Source: Prauserella_A sp040635515
GTDB taxonomy: Bacteria; Actinomycetota; Actinomycetes; Mycobacteriales; Pseudonocardiaceae
Length of the DNA: 64,000 nt
NCBI GenBank assembly: GCA_040635515.1
Contig: JBEYHY010000006.1
Coordinates: 62,001-126,000, forward strand
Direction: 5' to 3'
Within the stretch, counting starts at the first letter, position 1. Every line of letters starts with the position of its first letter. Of the stretch, positions 46,188 through 55,197 are shown piece by piece. The notes under the pieces are model-generated. The model ran no database searches. It had not been told where the DNA came from and saw only the letters and a program-made list of their open reading frames with translations. The position numbers were made by a program, and so were the translations under genes.

Positions 46188-48635
46188 ATGAGCCAACCAC
46201 AGGTGTTGCCTGTACTCCCCGTCGACGACGACGTGGTGCTGCCGGGGATGATCGTTCCGCTTGACCTCGGTGACACGGAGAGCCGCGCGGTGATCGAGGC
46301 CGCACAGGCGCGGGTGCCGAGCGGCATCTCGCTGCCGGGTATCCGCTCGGGACAGGCTTCCCCCGCCGCGAGCGCGTCGAAAGCCGAGGTACTGCTCGTT
46401 CCCCTCATCGAAGGCGAGCAGGCCGAGCTGGGCACGGTCGCGACGGTCGAGCGCATCGGCAGGATGCCGGGCGGCGGTTCCGCCGCGGTGCTTCGCGGGT
46501 CGCGAAGGGCGTTCCTCGGCGAGCGGGCCGACTCTCCCGTGACCGACGCAGGCCAGGTTCAGTGGGTGCACGTCGAACCGGCGACCGAACCGCCCTCCGG
46601 CGAGCGGGAGAGGGAACTGGCGGCCGAATTCAAGGCCGTCGTGGTCTCGTTGCTCCAGCAACGCGGCGGCTGGCAGATGCTGGACGCGGTGCAGCAGCTC
46701 GATGATCCCTCCGCTATCGCCGACCTCGCGGGCAACGCGCCTTATCTGAGCGTCGAACAGAAGCTGGAGTTGCTGCGCACCCTGGATGTGGGCGCGCGAC
46801 TTGAGCAGGCATTGGAGACGGGGCGCGCCTACCTCGCCGAGCTGCGCGTGACCGACACGATCCGCAAGGACGTCGAGCAGGACATGGAGAAGCAGCAGAA
46901 GGAATTCCTGCTGCGCAGGCAGCTCGACGCGATCCGTAAGGAGCTCGGCGAACTGGATGGGAGCGAGGACAAGGACGACTACCGGGCAAGGGTCGAGGCC
47001 GCTGAGCTGCCAGAGCACGTGCGTAAGGCCGCGATCGCCGAGGTCGACAAGCTGGAGCGGACCTCGGAACAGTCTCCGGAGGGCGGCTGGATCCGGACCT
47101 GGCTCGACACGGTGCTCGACATCCCGTGGACGAAGAGGACGACGGACGTCCACGACATCGCGGGGGCGAGGGCCGTGCTCGACGCCGACCACGCGGGGCT
47201 CGACGACGTGAAGGAACGCATCATCGAGTACCTCGCGGTCAGGCAGCGGCGCGCCACGTCCGCTGTGGACGAAGCCGGGGCCGACCGCGCCGGCAGGAGG
47301 GCAGGCGCGGTGCTCGCGCTCGCGGGCCCTCCCGGTGTCGGCAAGACCTCGCTCGGCGAATCGGTCGCGAAGGCGATGGGCCGCGAGTTCGTCCGGGTCG
47401 CGCTTGGCGGGATCAGGGACGAGGCCGAGATCCGCGGTCACCGGCGGACCTATGTCGGGGCGCTACCTGGCCGGATCGTGCGCGCGATCAAGGAAGCCGG
47501 TTCGATGAACCCGGTCGTACTGCTCGACGAGGTCGACAAGGTGGGCGCCGATTACCGGGGTGACCCGACGGCGGCGTTGCTGGAGGTGCTCGATCCCGAA
47601 CAGAACCACACGTTCCGCGACCACTACCTTGAGGTCGAACTGGACCTGTCCGACGTGGTGTTCCTCGCCACCGCCAACGCGCTGGAGACCATCCCCGGTC
47701 CGCTGCTCGACCGGATGGAACTGGTGACGCTCGACGGTTACACCGAGCACGAGAAGGTGACGATCGGCCGCGACCACCTGCTACCACGTGAGCTGGAGCG
47801 GGCCGGTTTCGCCGAGGGCGACGTGACGGTCACCGATGCCGCGCTGAGCAAGATCGCCGCCGAGTACACGCGGGAGGCCGGGGTCCGCGATCTCAACCGC
47901 ACGCTCGCGAAGGTGCTGCGCAAGATTGCCACCGAGGTCGCGCTGGAGAAGGTGGCGTTGCCGCTCGTCGTCGACGAGGCAGGGCTGGAGGCCTATCTCG
48001 GAAGGCCACGGCACGTTCCCGAATCGTCGCTTCCGGTGAACGTGCAGCGCACGTCCATTCCGGGGGTCGCGACGGGGCTCGCCGTGACCGGCGCGGGAGG
48101 TGACGTGCTCTACGTGGAGGCGTCGCTCGCCGACAACGAGTCGGGCGGCTCCGGACTGACCCTGACGGGACAGCTCGGCGACGTGATGAAGGAGTCGGCC
48201 CAGATCGCGTTGTCCTACCTGCGTTCGCGAGGCGCCGAGCTGGAGTTGCCGGTCGGCGACCTCCGAAACCGTGGCGTGCACGTGCACGTTCCCGCCGGCG
48301 CGGTGCCGAAGGACGGCCCTTCGGCCGGTGTCACGATGACGACGGCTCTGGCCTCGCTGTTGACGGGACGGCTGGTGAAGGCAGATGTCGCGATGACGGG
48401 CGAGGTGTCGCTGACGGGCAGGGTGCTGCCGATCGGCGGGGTGAAGCAAAAGCTGCTCGCCGCACACAGGGCGGGCATGACCACCGTCGTCATCCCGCAA
48501 CGCAACGAGCCCGACCTCGACGACGTGCCCGCGGAGATCCTCTCGCAGCTCGACGTGCGGCCGGTGAGCAACGTCAGGCAGGTGCTGGAGGTGGCGTTGG
48601 AGCCCGCTTCGGCGCCGATCGCCAGCGCGGCCTGA
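46188..48635 (+). CDS. lon: ATP-dependent protease Lon
   Basis: Heat-inducible AAA+ protease that degrades misfolded proteins. The 815-residue product has an N-terminal LAN domain (1-200), ATPase with Walker A AGPPGVGKTS near residue 380 and Walker B VLLDEVDK, and a serine-lysine protease domain with S712 in PKDGPSAGVTM and K753 in PIGGVKQKL. The ATG at 46188 is family-like (MSQPQVLPVLPVDDDVVLPGM) and has GGGAG upstream; a longer frame from 45786 overlaps the GNAT gene and is rejected. A HAIR operator lies just upstream. Confidence 0.97.
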   Translation: MSQPQVLPVLPVDDDVVLPGMIVPLDLGDTESRAVIEAAQARVPSGISLPGIRSGQASPAASASKAEVLLVPLIEGEQAELGTVATVERIGRMPGGGSAAVLRGSRRAFLGERADSPVTDAGQVQWVHVEPATEPPSGERERELAAEFKAVVVSLLQQRGGWQMLDAVQQLDDPSAIADLAGNAPYLSVEQKLELLRTLDVGARLEQALETGRAYLAELRVTDTIRKDVEQDMEKQQKEFLLRRQLDAIRKELGELDGSEDKDDYRARVEAAELPEHVRKAAIAEVDKLERTSEQSPEGGWIRTWLDTVLDIPWTKRTTDVHDIAGARAVLDADHAGLDDVKERIIEYLAVRQRRATSAVDEAGADRAGRRAGAVLALAGPPGVGKTSLGESVAKAMGREFVRVALGGIRDEAEIRGHRRTYVGALPGRIVRAIKEAGSMNPVVLLDEVDKVGADYRGDPTAALLEVLDPEQNHTFRDHYLEVELDLSDVVFLATANALETIPGPLLDRMELVTLDGYTEHEKVTIGRDHLLPRELERAGFAEGDVTVTDAALSKIAAEYTREAGVRDLNRTLAKVLRKIATEVALEKVALPLVVDEAGLEAYLGRPRHVPESSLPVNVQRTSIPGVATGLAVTGAGGDVLYVEASLADNESGGSGLTLTGQLGDVMKESAQIALSYLRSRGAELELPVGDLRNRGVHVHVPAGAVPKDGPSAGVTMTTALASLLTGRLVKADVAMTGEVSLTGRVLPIGGVKQKLLAAHRAGMTTVVIPQRNEPDLDDVPAEILSQLDVRPVSNVRQVLEVALEPASAPIASAA

Positions 48636-48649
48636 CAACAATCCGGCGG

Positions 48650-48690
48650 AAAAAAACCGAGCGCCTCACCCGTGCGGGTGAGGCGCTCGG
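48650..48690 (-). terminator. Terminator between lon and the DedA gene
   Basis: 15-base arms CCGAGCGCCTCACCC (48657-48671) and complement (48676-48690), loop GTGC. On the minus strand it is followed by seven Us, a strong terminator for the DedA gene. It also forms at the end of lon on the plus strand. Confidence 0.88.
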
Positions 48691-48695
48691 TGCCG

Positions 48696-49346
48696 TCAGG
48701 TGCGGGCCGCCGCGCGCTTGCGCAGCTTGGAGATGACGAAGAGGGCGACCGCGATCACGCCGAGAACGATGACGACGGTCTGGAAGATCCCCGCGTACTC
48801 CTCGACGACGTGCCAGTTGGCTCCGAGGAAGTAGCCGGAGATGACGAAGATGCTGTTCCAGATGAGGCTGCCGAGGGTGGTGAGGCCGAGGAACTTCCAG
48901 AAGGCCATGCCTTCGATGCCCGCCGGCAGTGAGATGAAACTACGGACGAGTGGCACCATCCGGCCGAAGAAGACCGCCTTGGTTCCGTGCTTGGCGAACC
49001 ACGCCTCGGCCTTGTCGAAGTCCTCACCCTGGACGAGCGGCACCTTGACCAGGATCGCCCTTGTCCGATCGCGACCGAGCAGCCTGCCCACGTAGTACAC
49101 GATGATGGCGCCGAGTACAGAGCCGAGCGTTGTCCACATCAAGGCTTCGACGAGCGTGAACACGCCGTTGGCCGCGGAGAATCCGGCGAGTGGCAGCACC
49201 AGCTCGCTGGGGATCGGCGGGAACAGGTTGTCGAGGCCGACGATAAGGGCGGCGCCGGGCCCACCGAGGGAATCCATCAGATCGACGGCCCAGCCGGCGA
49301 TACCGCCGAGCTCGTCGCTGGTTTCGGCGGCCAGTACAGCGTGCAT
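48696..49346 (-). CDS. DedA-family membrane protein
   Basis: The 216-residue product has the DedA (SNARE-associated/VTT) motifs: FPPIPSELVLPLAG near 42, a GAIIVYYVGRLLGRD helix, FGRMVPLVRSFISLPAG near 130 with the conserved arginine, and a C-terminal membrane helix followed by a basic tail KLRKRAAART. DedA proteins are lipid flippases or affect membrane potential. A longer frame to 49535 is rejected because ATG 49346 has AAGGA. Confidence 0.88.
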   Translation of the reverse strand: MHAVLAAETSDELGGIAGWAVDLMDSLGGPGAALIVGLDNLFPPIPSELVLPLAGFSAANGVFTLVEALMWTTLGSVLGAIIVYYVGRLLGRDRTRAILVKVPLVQGEDFDKAEAWFAKHGTKAVFFGRMVPLVRSFISLPAGIEGMAFWKFLGLTTLGSLIWNSIFVISGYFLGANWHVVEEYAGIFQTVVIVLGVIAVALFVISKLRKRAAART

Positions 49347-49476
49347 GAACGGTCCTTCTTCGTCGTGGGAGCCAAGCCCGGTTCGGGTAGCTTTGGGTGA
49401 TTTCGAAGCTACGGATTCTACGGTTGCGCCGCCATGAAGTGAGCCACCCTCTTTGTTACGGTCCGCCACCGGCAAC

Positions 49477-49494
49477 ACTGCGGAAAACCGCAGT
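49477..49494. repeat. Inverted repeat between dedA and the kinase gene
   Basis: ACTGCGG-AAAA-CCGCAGT, perfect seven-base arms, in the divergent gap 34 bases before the kinase start. Could be an operator of either gene. No other copy was found nearby. Confidence 0.4.
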
Positions 49495-49527
49495 CCGCTC
49501 GACCCCGCACGGCGATAACCTTGGGAA

Positions 49528-50670
49528 ATGGCCAAGTCAGCCCAGCGTGCGCTTCGTACGACGACCGGGCTGGCACTCGGGGCGATTTCCGCGTTCGTCG
49601 AGTTCGTCTTCGTGGTGCTCGCCGTCCCCGCTCTGGCTTCGGTGTCCCTGCGATCGCGGGTGTTCCGGATCGCTCGCAGGCTGTCGGAACTGGAGAAGGC
49701 CAGACTGGCCCGCTGGCTGGACAGTGACGACTCCTCCGACTACGAGGGGCACAGGGCCGTGCAGTATCTGGCGCTCCGCTCGATCGTCGGCGGGTTGGGT
49801 GCCGGAATCTTCCTGCTGATCGTGGCAGGTGCCGCGGTTGGAGGGGTCATGGTGTTCCAGCTCGTCACGGGACGGCCGGTCGGAGGAGGTGACGGCGCCG
49901 GCATCGACTGGTATGACCCGTTCACCGTGGTGCTGGCCGGGACCCTGCTGGGGTTTATCGCCGTGCAGGGGCTCATCGGGGTCGCCGAACTCGATCGGTG
50001 GCTCGCGCACCGGTTCCTCGGGCCAAGCGGGCGCGATCTGCTGCGGCGCAGGGTGTTCCAGCTGGCAGTGAGCAGGGCGCATGTCCTCGACGCCGTGCAC
50101 GAGGAGCGAAGGAGGATCGAACGCGATCTCCACGACGGCGTGCAGCAGCGGCTGGTGGCGCTCGGCATGGTGCTGGGAAGGGCACTGCGCGCGCAGGATC
50201 CCGGCCACGCGAACACGCTGTTGCATCAGGCCCATGAGGAGTCACAGCGAGCGTTGCTGGATCTGCGGGAGGTGACCTGGCGGGTTTATCCGATCGCGCT
50301 GGATCGCGGAGGGCTCGCGCTGGCGCTCGAATCATTGGCCGAGCGATCGAGTGTTCCCGTGTCCGTGAATTACACGCTCGCCGACCGGCTCACCCGCACG
50401 CTGGAGACCGTCGCCTACTTCGTGGCGTCCGAGGCGGTGACCAACGCGGTCAAGCACGCGGCCGCGGGCCGGATCGAGATCGCCGTCCACAGTGCTGCTC
50501 CCGGAACGGCCATCGTGCGGGTCACCGACGACGGCACCGGCGGCGCGCTCGCCTCGGGTGCGGGACTTTCCGGCCTCGCGCGCAGGGTCGGTGCCGTCGA
50601 CGGAAAGTTCACAGTGGACAGTCCGGCCGGCGGGCCGACGGTTGTCATGGCGGAGTTGCCATGCGGGTGA
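49528..50670 (+). CDS. Sensor histidine kinase, HisKA_3 family
   Basis: The 380-residue product has four membrane segments (about 12-38, 84-112, 132-152) before a HisKA_3 helix with H202 in ERDLHDGVQQRLVALG, and an ATPase domain with N-box ASEAVTNAVKHA and DDGTGGALASGAGLSGLARR. The HDGVQQRL form is typical of NarL-partner kinases in actinobacteria. The stop overlaps the response-regulator ATG by about ten bases. The -10-like TAACCT sits about seven bases before the ATG, suggesting a short or absent leader. Confidence 0.9.
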   Translation: MAKSAQRALRTTTGLALGAISAFVEFVFVVLAVPALASVSLRSRVFRIARRLSELEKARLARWLDSDDSSDYEGHRAVQYLALRSIVGGLGAGIFLLIVAGAAVGGVMVFQLVTGRPVGGGDGAGIDWYDPFTVVLAGTLLGFIAVQGLIGVAELDRWLAHRFLGPSGRDLLRRRVFQLAVSRAHVLDAVHEERRRIERDLHDGVQQRLVALGMVLGRALRAQDPGHANTLLHQAHEESQRALLDLREVTWRVYPIALDRGGLALALESLAERSSVPVSVNYTLADRLTRTLETVAYFVASEAVTNAVKHAAAGRIEIAVHSAAPGTAIVRVTDDGTGGALASGAGLSGLARRVGAVDGKFTVDSPAGGPTVVMAELPCG

Positions 50671-51305
50671 TCCTCGCCGAGGATTCGACCCTGCTGCGGG
50701 AAGGGTTGATCCGGCTGCTCGCGGAGGAAGGCCATGAGGTATCCGCGGCTGTCGCCGATGGCACCGCGTTGCTCGCCGCGGCGGAGGCGCACCGGCCCGA
50801 CGTCGTCGTCACCGACGTCCGCATGCCGCCTGACCACACCGACGAGGGAATGCGTGCGGCGGTGGAAATCCGGCGGCGCTGGCCGGAGATCGGAGTGCTG
50901 GTGCTGTCGCAGTACGTCGAGAAACGTTATGCCGTCGAGTTGATCACCGATGACGCGGGCAAGGTGGGATACCTGCTCAAGGACAGGGTCGTGCAGGTCG
51001 GCGAGTTCCTCGACGCGCTGGAACGCGTGGCCTCGGGAGGCGCGGCCTTCGATCCCGAGGTGGTGCGGAGGCTGCTGGCTCGCACCAGCCACGCCGATCC
51101 GCTGGCCAAGCTGACGTCCCGTGAGCGGGAAGTTCTGGAGCGGATGGCGCAGGGGCACAGCAACGCGGGAATCGCCGAGCGGCTCTACATCTCACAGAGT
51201 GCCGTGGAGAAACACGTCAACGCGATCTTCGACAAACTCGAACTGGGCAGGGAAGGAGGTTTCAGCCGCAGGGTGCTCGCCGTGCTGCGCTATCTCGGAA
51301 GCTGA
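50661..51305 (+). CDS. NarL/FixJ-type response regulator
   Basis: Cognate regulator of the overlapping kinase. The 214-residue product has acidic E7-D8, phosphoacceptor D52 in VVVTDVRMPP and K107-like in GYLLKDRV, and a C-terminal HTH with LTSREREVLERMAQGHSNAGIAERLYIS. Targets unknown. It ends three bases before the convergent MFS gene, with no terminator visible. Confidence 0.92.
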   Translation: MRVILAEDSTLLREGLIRLLAEEGHEVSAAVADGTALLAAAEAHRPDVVVTDVRMPPDHTDEGMRAAVEIRRRWPEIGVLVLSQYVEKRYAVELITDDAGKVGYLLKDRVVQVGEFLDALERVASGGAAFDPEVVRRLLARTSHADPLAKLTSREREVLERMAQGHSNAGIAERLYISQSAVEKHVNAIFDKLELGREGGFSRRVLAVLRYLGS

Positions 51306-51308
51306 CGG

Positions 51309-52790
51309 TCACTCGGTCAGTACCGGGCGCTTTTCCCTGACGAGCAAGTACATCACGGCGGAGGCCAGCATGATCCCTCCGGCGACCCAGGTGCCGACGG
51401 CCCAGCTTCCCGTAGCGTCCCGCAGGACCCCACTCACCACGGGGCTCGCGACGGCGCCGATCTCGGAGACGAGGTTGAGCAGGCCGAACGCGGAACCTCT
51501 CTGCTTGTCGGGGACGAGGTCGCCGGTGATGCCTTGCGCGATGGGCTGGAGCGCGTTGAAGAACAGTCCCGAACAGAACAGGATCAACCCCAGCAGGAAA
51601 AGGGAAGGTTCGCCGTCACCACTGATGGAGAGCGCGAACGTGAACACCAGCAGCGAGTAGACGACGCTGAAACTGATCAGCAGCGGCTTCCGCCCGTATC
51701 CCTTGCGTAGCGCCCTGTCGGCGAGCCAGCCGCCCGCGGGGAAACCGAGAATTCCGGCTCCCGCGTTGAATGCGGCGGTCAGCGCCGCTGCGAGCAGTGA
51801 GCTTTCAGTGGCTTCCCTGACAATCTCCACCGACCAGAAACTGAAGAACCAGAGGTTCCACAAAATGGCGATATAGGCGATGTAAATAATGACGATGTCG
51901 CGACTGAGCAAGGTTGCGGCTTCCGGTGTACTGCGGAGCCTCCCGACGATGATCCCGATCACGAGCACGGCGAGAACACCGGAGCCGACGGCGGTTCCCC
52001 AGGTAGGCCAGCGGAGTTCGTCGGCGACGATGAACAGGACGAGAACCGCTGCCAGCAACGGGATCGAGACCGCGAGCAGCCGGAGGAAGGGAGGCCCCAG
52101 CCGCAGCTTTCCGCCGAGGTGGCGGTGGAAGAAATACCAGCAGATTCCCGCCACCGCCAGCGTGACGACGGCGAAAACGAGGAAGGGAGCCCGCCACGAT
52201 TCAACGCCCATTCCCAGCGACTCACCCCATTCGATGAGCAGCGGAGTGCAGACAATCCCGATCGTCAGGCCGATGGAAAGCCCGGAAATAACGACGCCGA
52301 GCCCGAGCGTGCGCCGTTTCGGCGGCGTGTGATTGAGGATCAGCGTGCGGTCGTTGGAGTAGAACACCCCTTCGCCGAGGCCGGTCAGAACCCTGGCCCC
52401 AACGAATGCGATGAGCCCCACCACGATGCCGGAAACCGCGGTCATCACGGCGGCCCACAGCAACGAGAGCACGATCATTTCCCTGTGCCCGAAGCGGTCG
52501 CCGAGTCTTCCGCCCGGGTACTGGGTGAGCATGTATCCGGTGAAGAACAGTGAGCCGATGAGTCCGCCGAGCGCGCGCGGATCGTTCGCGTCGGCGATGA
52601 ATCCGACGTCGTTGGCGAGCATCCAGCTCACGACCGGCCCCGTGAGGGTCCGGTCGGCATAGCTGACAACCCAGCCGAGCAGCAGCACGGTCCACAGCGC
52701 GCGATAAGGGGTGCCGTTTCGTTGCGCCGATCCCGCGATGAACGGTGTTCCCCGCTCGGGTACCGGTGGTTTGGGCTCCGACCCAGTCAT
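51309..52790 (-). CDS. MFS transporter
   Basis: The 493-residue product has about 12 membrane segments, with MFS motif A GGRLGDRFGHREMIVLSLL between helices 2 and 3 and a second PAGGWLADRALRKGYGRKPL between 8 and 9. It resembles organic-anion/aromatic-acid transporters by eye. It is divergent from the Rieske oxygenase, so it is likely to import that substrate. A 54-residue longer frame is rejected because ATG 52790 has AAGGTG upstream. Direction is inferred only. Confidence 0.85.
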   Translation of the reverse strand: MTGSEPKPPVPERGTPFIAGSAQRNGTPYRALWTVLLLGWVVSYADRTLTGPVVSWMLANDVGFIADANDPRALGGLIGSLFFTGYMLTQYPGGRLGDRFGHREMIVLSLLWAAVMTAVSGIVVGLIAFVGARVLTGLGEGVFYSNDRTLILNHTPPKRRTLGLGVVISGLSIGLTIGIVCTPLLIEWGESLGMGVESWRAPFLVFAVVTLAVAGICWYFFHRHLGGKLRLGPPFLRLLAVSIPLLAAVLVLFIVADELRWPTWGTAVGSGVLAVLVIGIIVGRLRSTPEAATLLSRDIVIIYIAYIAILWNLWFFSFWSVEIVREATESSLLAAALTAAFNAGAGILGFPAGGWLADRALRKGYGRKPLLISFSVVYSLLVFTFALSISGDGEPSLFLLGLILFCSGLFFNALQPIAQGITGDLVPDKQRGSAFGLLNLVSEIGAVASPVVSGVLRDATGSWAVGTWVAGGIMLASAVMYLLVREKRPVLTE

Positions 52791-52835
52791 GCGGGAGCAC
52801 CTTGGCAACGAAACCCCGGCGACGCTCGCTCGGCG

Positions 52836-52850
52836 TTCCGATGAACGGAA
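52836..52850. promoter_or_regulatory. Candidate IclR-type operator in divergent promoter region
   Basis: TTCCG-ATGAA-CGGAA, a palindrome with five-base arms, in the 161-base gap between MFS and Rieske genes. An IclR-family regulator is encoded at 55198, so this could be its site; IclR operators are often of the form TTCCN-CGGAA. Only one copy, so confidence is low. Confidence 0.4.
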
Positions 52851-52951
52851 TCCACAAATTCTTTCAGTGGATGAAAACGGACATGGCTTCACCTGGCGGC
52901 CAAGCCGCACAGTCGGGGCATCTCCAGCCCACCGTCCGAGGAGCAACGTCA

Positions 52952-54019
52952 ATGACGACCTTTGCCCGAAATCAGTGGTACGTGGCTGCCTACAGCAAGG
53001 ACATCGGCCGCGAGCTCTTCGCGAGGACCGTGCTGGGCGAACCGCTTGTCTTCTACCGCACGGAAACCGGTGATGTGGTCGCGCTCGCCGATCGGTGTGT
53101 GCACCGCAGGTTCCCGCTTTCGGAGTCCCGGCTCGACGGCGACACGATCGTCTGCGGCTATCACGGCTTCACCTATGACAGAACGGGAACCTGCGTTTTC
53201 GTGCCGGGGCAGAGCAGGATTCCGAGAACCGCGCGGGTGCCCGCCTACCCCGTCGTCGAACAGGACTCGTTCGTGTGGGTCTGGATCGGCGACAACGACA
53301 AGGCCGACACGTCGGCGATTCCCCGCGCACCGTGGCTCGCCGACCCCGCTTACACGACGGTGTGCGGGATGGAACCGCTGCGGGCACGTTACGAACTGCT
53401 CGTCGACAACCTGATGGACCTCTCCCACGAGACCTATCTCCACGGCGGGTACATCGGAACGCCCGAGGTGGCCGACACCCCGATCACCACGGAGGTCGAC
53501 GAGGACAGGGAGATCATCTACGTCAGCAGGCACATGGCCGACGCCGAATGCCCCTCGTTCTACGCGAAGTCGACGGGCATCGAAGGCCGCATCACCCGCT
53601 GGCAGGACATCGAGTACCACCCGCCGTGTCTTTACCTGCTGCACAGCCGAATCGCGCCGGTCGGCGTACTGCCGAACGAGGACGGCAGCGATCCCGACGC
53701 CTTCCACGTGGAGGTCGTGTACGCGATCACCCCGGAAACCGAGCACAGCACTCACGATTTCTGGGCTGTCGCCCGGGATTTCGCGCTCGGCGACGACGAG
53801 GTGTCGGCGTTTCTCGCCGACAGCAACAGGACCGTCGTACTGCAGGACGTGACCGCGCTGGACGTGCTGGAGCAGGTGATCGAGAGCGAACGGGACGGTT
53901 ACCAGGAACTCAGTATCAACATCGACACCGGCGGCCTGGCCGCGCGCCGCTTCCTCAAGCGCATGATCGAAAGGGGAAGCCAGGCCGGAGCGAGGCCCGT
54001 TCCCTCGGTGCGCTCGTGA
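52952..54019 (+). CDS. Rieske non-haem iron oxygenase (VanA-like)
   Basis: The 355-residue product has Rieske ligands C49, H51, C68, H71 (CVHRRFPLSES and CGYHGFTYD) and a catalytic domain with mononuclear iron ligands H159 and H164 in NLMDLSHETYLH. It most resembles VanA-type oxygenases, which demethylate aryl ethers such as vanillate; the substrate is not proven. The ATG at 52952 with GAGGAG upstream gives the family N-terminus. The stop overlaps the small downstream gene by four bases. Confidence 0.88.
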   Translation: MTTFARNQWYVAAYSKDIGRELFARTVLGEPLVFYRTETGDVVALADRCVHRRFPLSESRLDGDTIVCGYHGFTYDRTGTCVFVPGQSRIPRTARVPAYPVVEQDSFVWVWIGDNDKADTSAIPRAPWLADPAYTTVCGMEPLRARYELLVDNLMDLSHETYLHGGYIGTPEVADTPITTEVDEDREIIYVSRHMADAECPSFYAKSTGIEGRITRWQDIEYHPPCLYLLHSRIAPVGVLPNEDGSDPDAFHVEVVYAITPETEHSTHDFWAVARDFALGDDEVSAFLADSNRTVVLQDVTALDVLEQVIESERDGYQELSINIDTGGLAARRFLKRMIERGSQAGARPVPSVRS

Positions 54020-54234
54020 CCGGGGTTCCCGCCATGTTGCACGGCGACACGGTGTACCGGATTCACTGGGTGCTCGGCACCGACCGGCTGCTCGGCGTAT
54101 GCCATTGCGGTGCCGAACACGAGTCGGAGGATCCCGTCGAACTGTGGGACTGGTTGCTCGCCCACCCGGAGGGCCACGAGCAGGGCACGGCGGCGAACGG
54201 CGTTCCTCCGGTGAGGGAGTTCGCCGGTGTCTGA
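54016..54234 (+). CDS. Small protein between oxygenase and reductase, unidentified
   Basis: The 72-residue product is not recognised. The GTG at 54016 overlaps the Rieske stop by four bases (GTGA); an internal ATG at 54034 would give 66 residues. It ends eight bases inside the reductase gene. It has C29-H30-C31 and H35, with H50 and H54 in a later WDWLLAHPEGHEQG segment, so a metal site is possible. The coupling suggests a subunit or assembly factor for the oxygenase. Confidence 0.7.
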   Translation: MTGVPAMLHGDTVYRIHWVLGTDRLLGVCHCGAEHESEDPVELWDWLLAHPEGHEQGTAANGVPPVREFAGV

Positions 54235-55171
54235 GTTCGAACTCGTGCTCGCGAGGCGCGAATCGGTGGCGGAGGACGTGCTGCGGCTGACCCTGGTGCC
54301 CGAGAGCGGAGCCCCCGTTCCGGCGTGGGAGCCGGGAGCGCACATCGATCTTCTGCTCGCCGACGGTCTCGAACGGCAGTACTCGTTGTGTGGCGATCCC
54401 GCCGACCGTTCCGCGCTGACGATCGCGGTGTTGCGCGAAGCGGCGGGGCGTGGTGGTTCGGCGTTCGTGCACGACCGGCTCACCGTGGGCACGAAAGTGC
54501 GGGCGCGAGGCCCGAGGAACAACTTCGCGCTCTCTCCGGCATCGCGGTATCTGTTCCTCGCGGGCGGCATCGGGATCACGCCGCTGTTGCCGATGGTGGC
54601 CGAGGCCGACGCGAGAGGAGCCGACTGGCGGCTCGTCTACGGAGGACGGCGGCGAGCTTCGATGGCGTTCGCCGACGATCTCGCCGGCAAGTACGGAGAA
54701 CGCGTCGACGTCCGGCCCGAGGACGAGACGGGGCTGTTGCCGCTACGTCAGCTGCTGGACGCTCCGGTCGAGGGGACGGCCGTGTACTGCTGTGGTCCCG
54801 AGCCTCTGCTGGCCGCGGTTGAACTCGGTTGCGCGTCGTGGGAACCGGGCAGCTTGCATGTCGAGCGGTTCTCGCCACGAACGGACCTCGGCACCGGCCC
54901 CGCGCGGTCGTTCGAGGTGGAGCTCGCCGTCTCGCGCAGAACACTTGAGGTACCGGAGGACAAGTCCATCCTGGAAGTGGTGGAAGCGGCGGGGATTCCG
55001 GTGTTGTCGTCCTGCCAAGAGGGAACGTGCGGGACCTGCGAGACCGAGGTACTCGACGGCGTGCCGGAGCACAGGGACTCGCTGCTGACCGACGAGGAGC
55101 GGGCGGCCGGTGAGACCATGATGATCTGTGTGTCTCGATCGTGTGGGCCGCGGCTGGTGCTGGACCTGTAG
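54227..55171 (+). CDS. Oxygenase reductase, VanB/PDR type
   Basis: Electron-transfer partner of the Rieske oxygenase. The 314-residue product has an FMN-binding RQYSL (50-54), a nucleotide-binding GGIGITP (113-119), YCCGPEPLL, and a C-terminal plant-type [2Fe-2S] domain with C263, C268, C271 and C301. Domain order FMN-NAD-[2Fe-2S] is that of phthalate dioxygenase reductase. Start GTG 54227 overlaps the small gene by eight bases. It should pass NADH electrons to the oxygenase. Confidence 0.92.
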   Translation: MSEFELVLARRESVAEDVLRLTLVPESGAPVPAWEPGAHIDLLLADGLERQYSLCGDPADRSALTIAVLREAAGRGGSAFVHDRLTVGTKVRARGPRNNFALSPASRYLFLAGGIGITPLLPMVAEADARGADWRLVYGGRRRASMAFADDLAGKYGERVDVRPEDETGLLPLRQLLDAPVEGTAVYCCGPEPLLAAVELGCASWEPGSLHVERFSPRTDLGTGPARSFEVELAVSRRTLEVPEDKSILEVVEAAGIPVLSSCQEGTCGTCETEVLDGVPEHRDSLLTDEERAAGETMMICVSRSCGPRLVLDL

Positions 55172-55197
55172 CGGTGTTCGGTGGGCAGGAGTAAAGG

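Noticed and set aside
52745..52951. A longer start for the Rieske gene at 52745
   Set aside because: It would add 69 residues not found in the family and would overlap the start region of the divergent MFS gene. The ATG at 52952 has a ribosome-binding site and gives the usual N-terminus.
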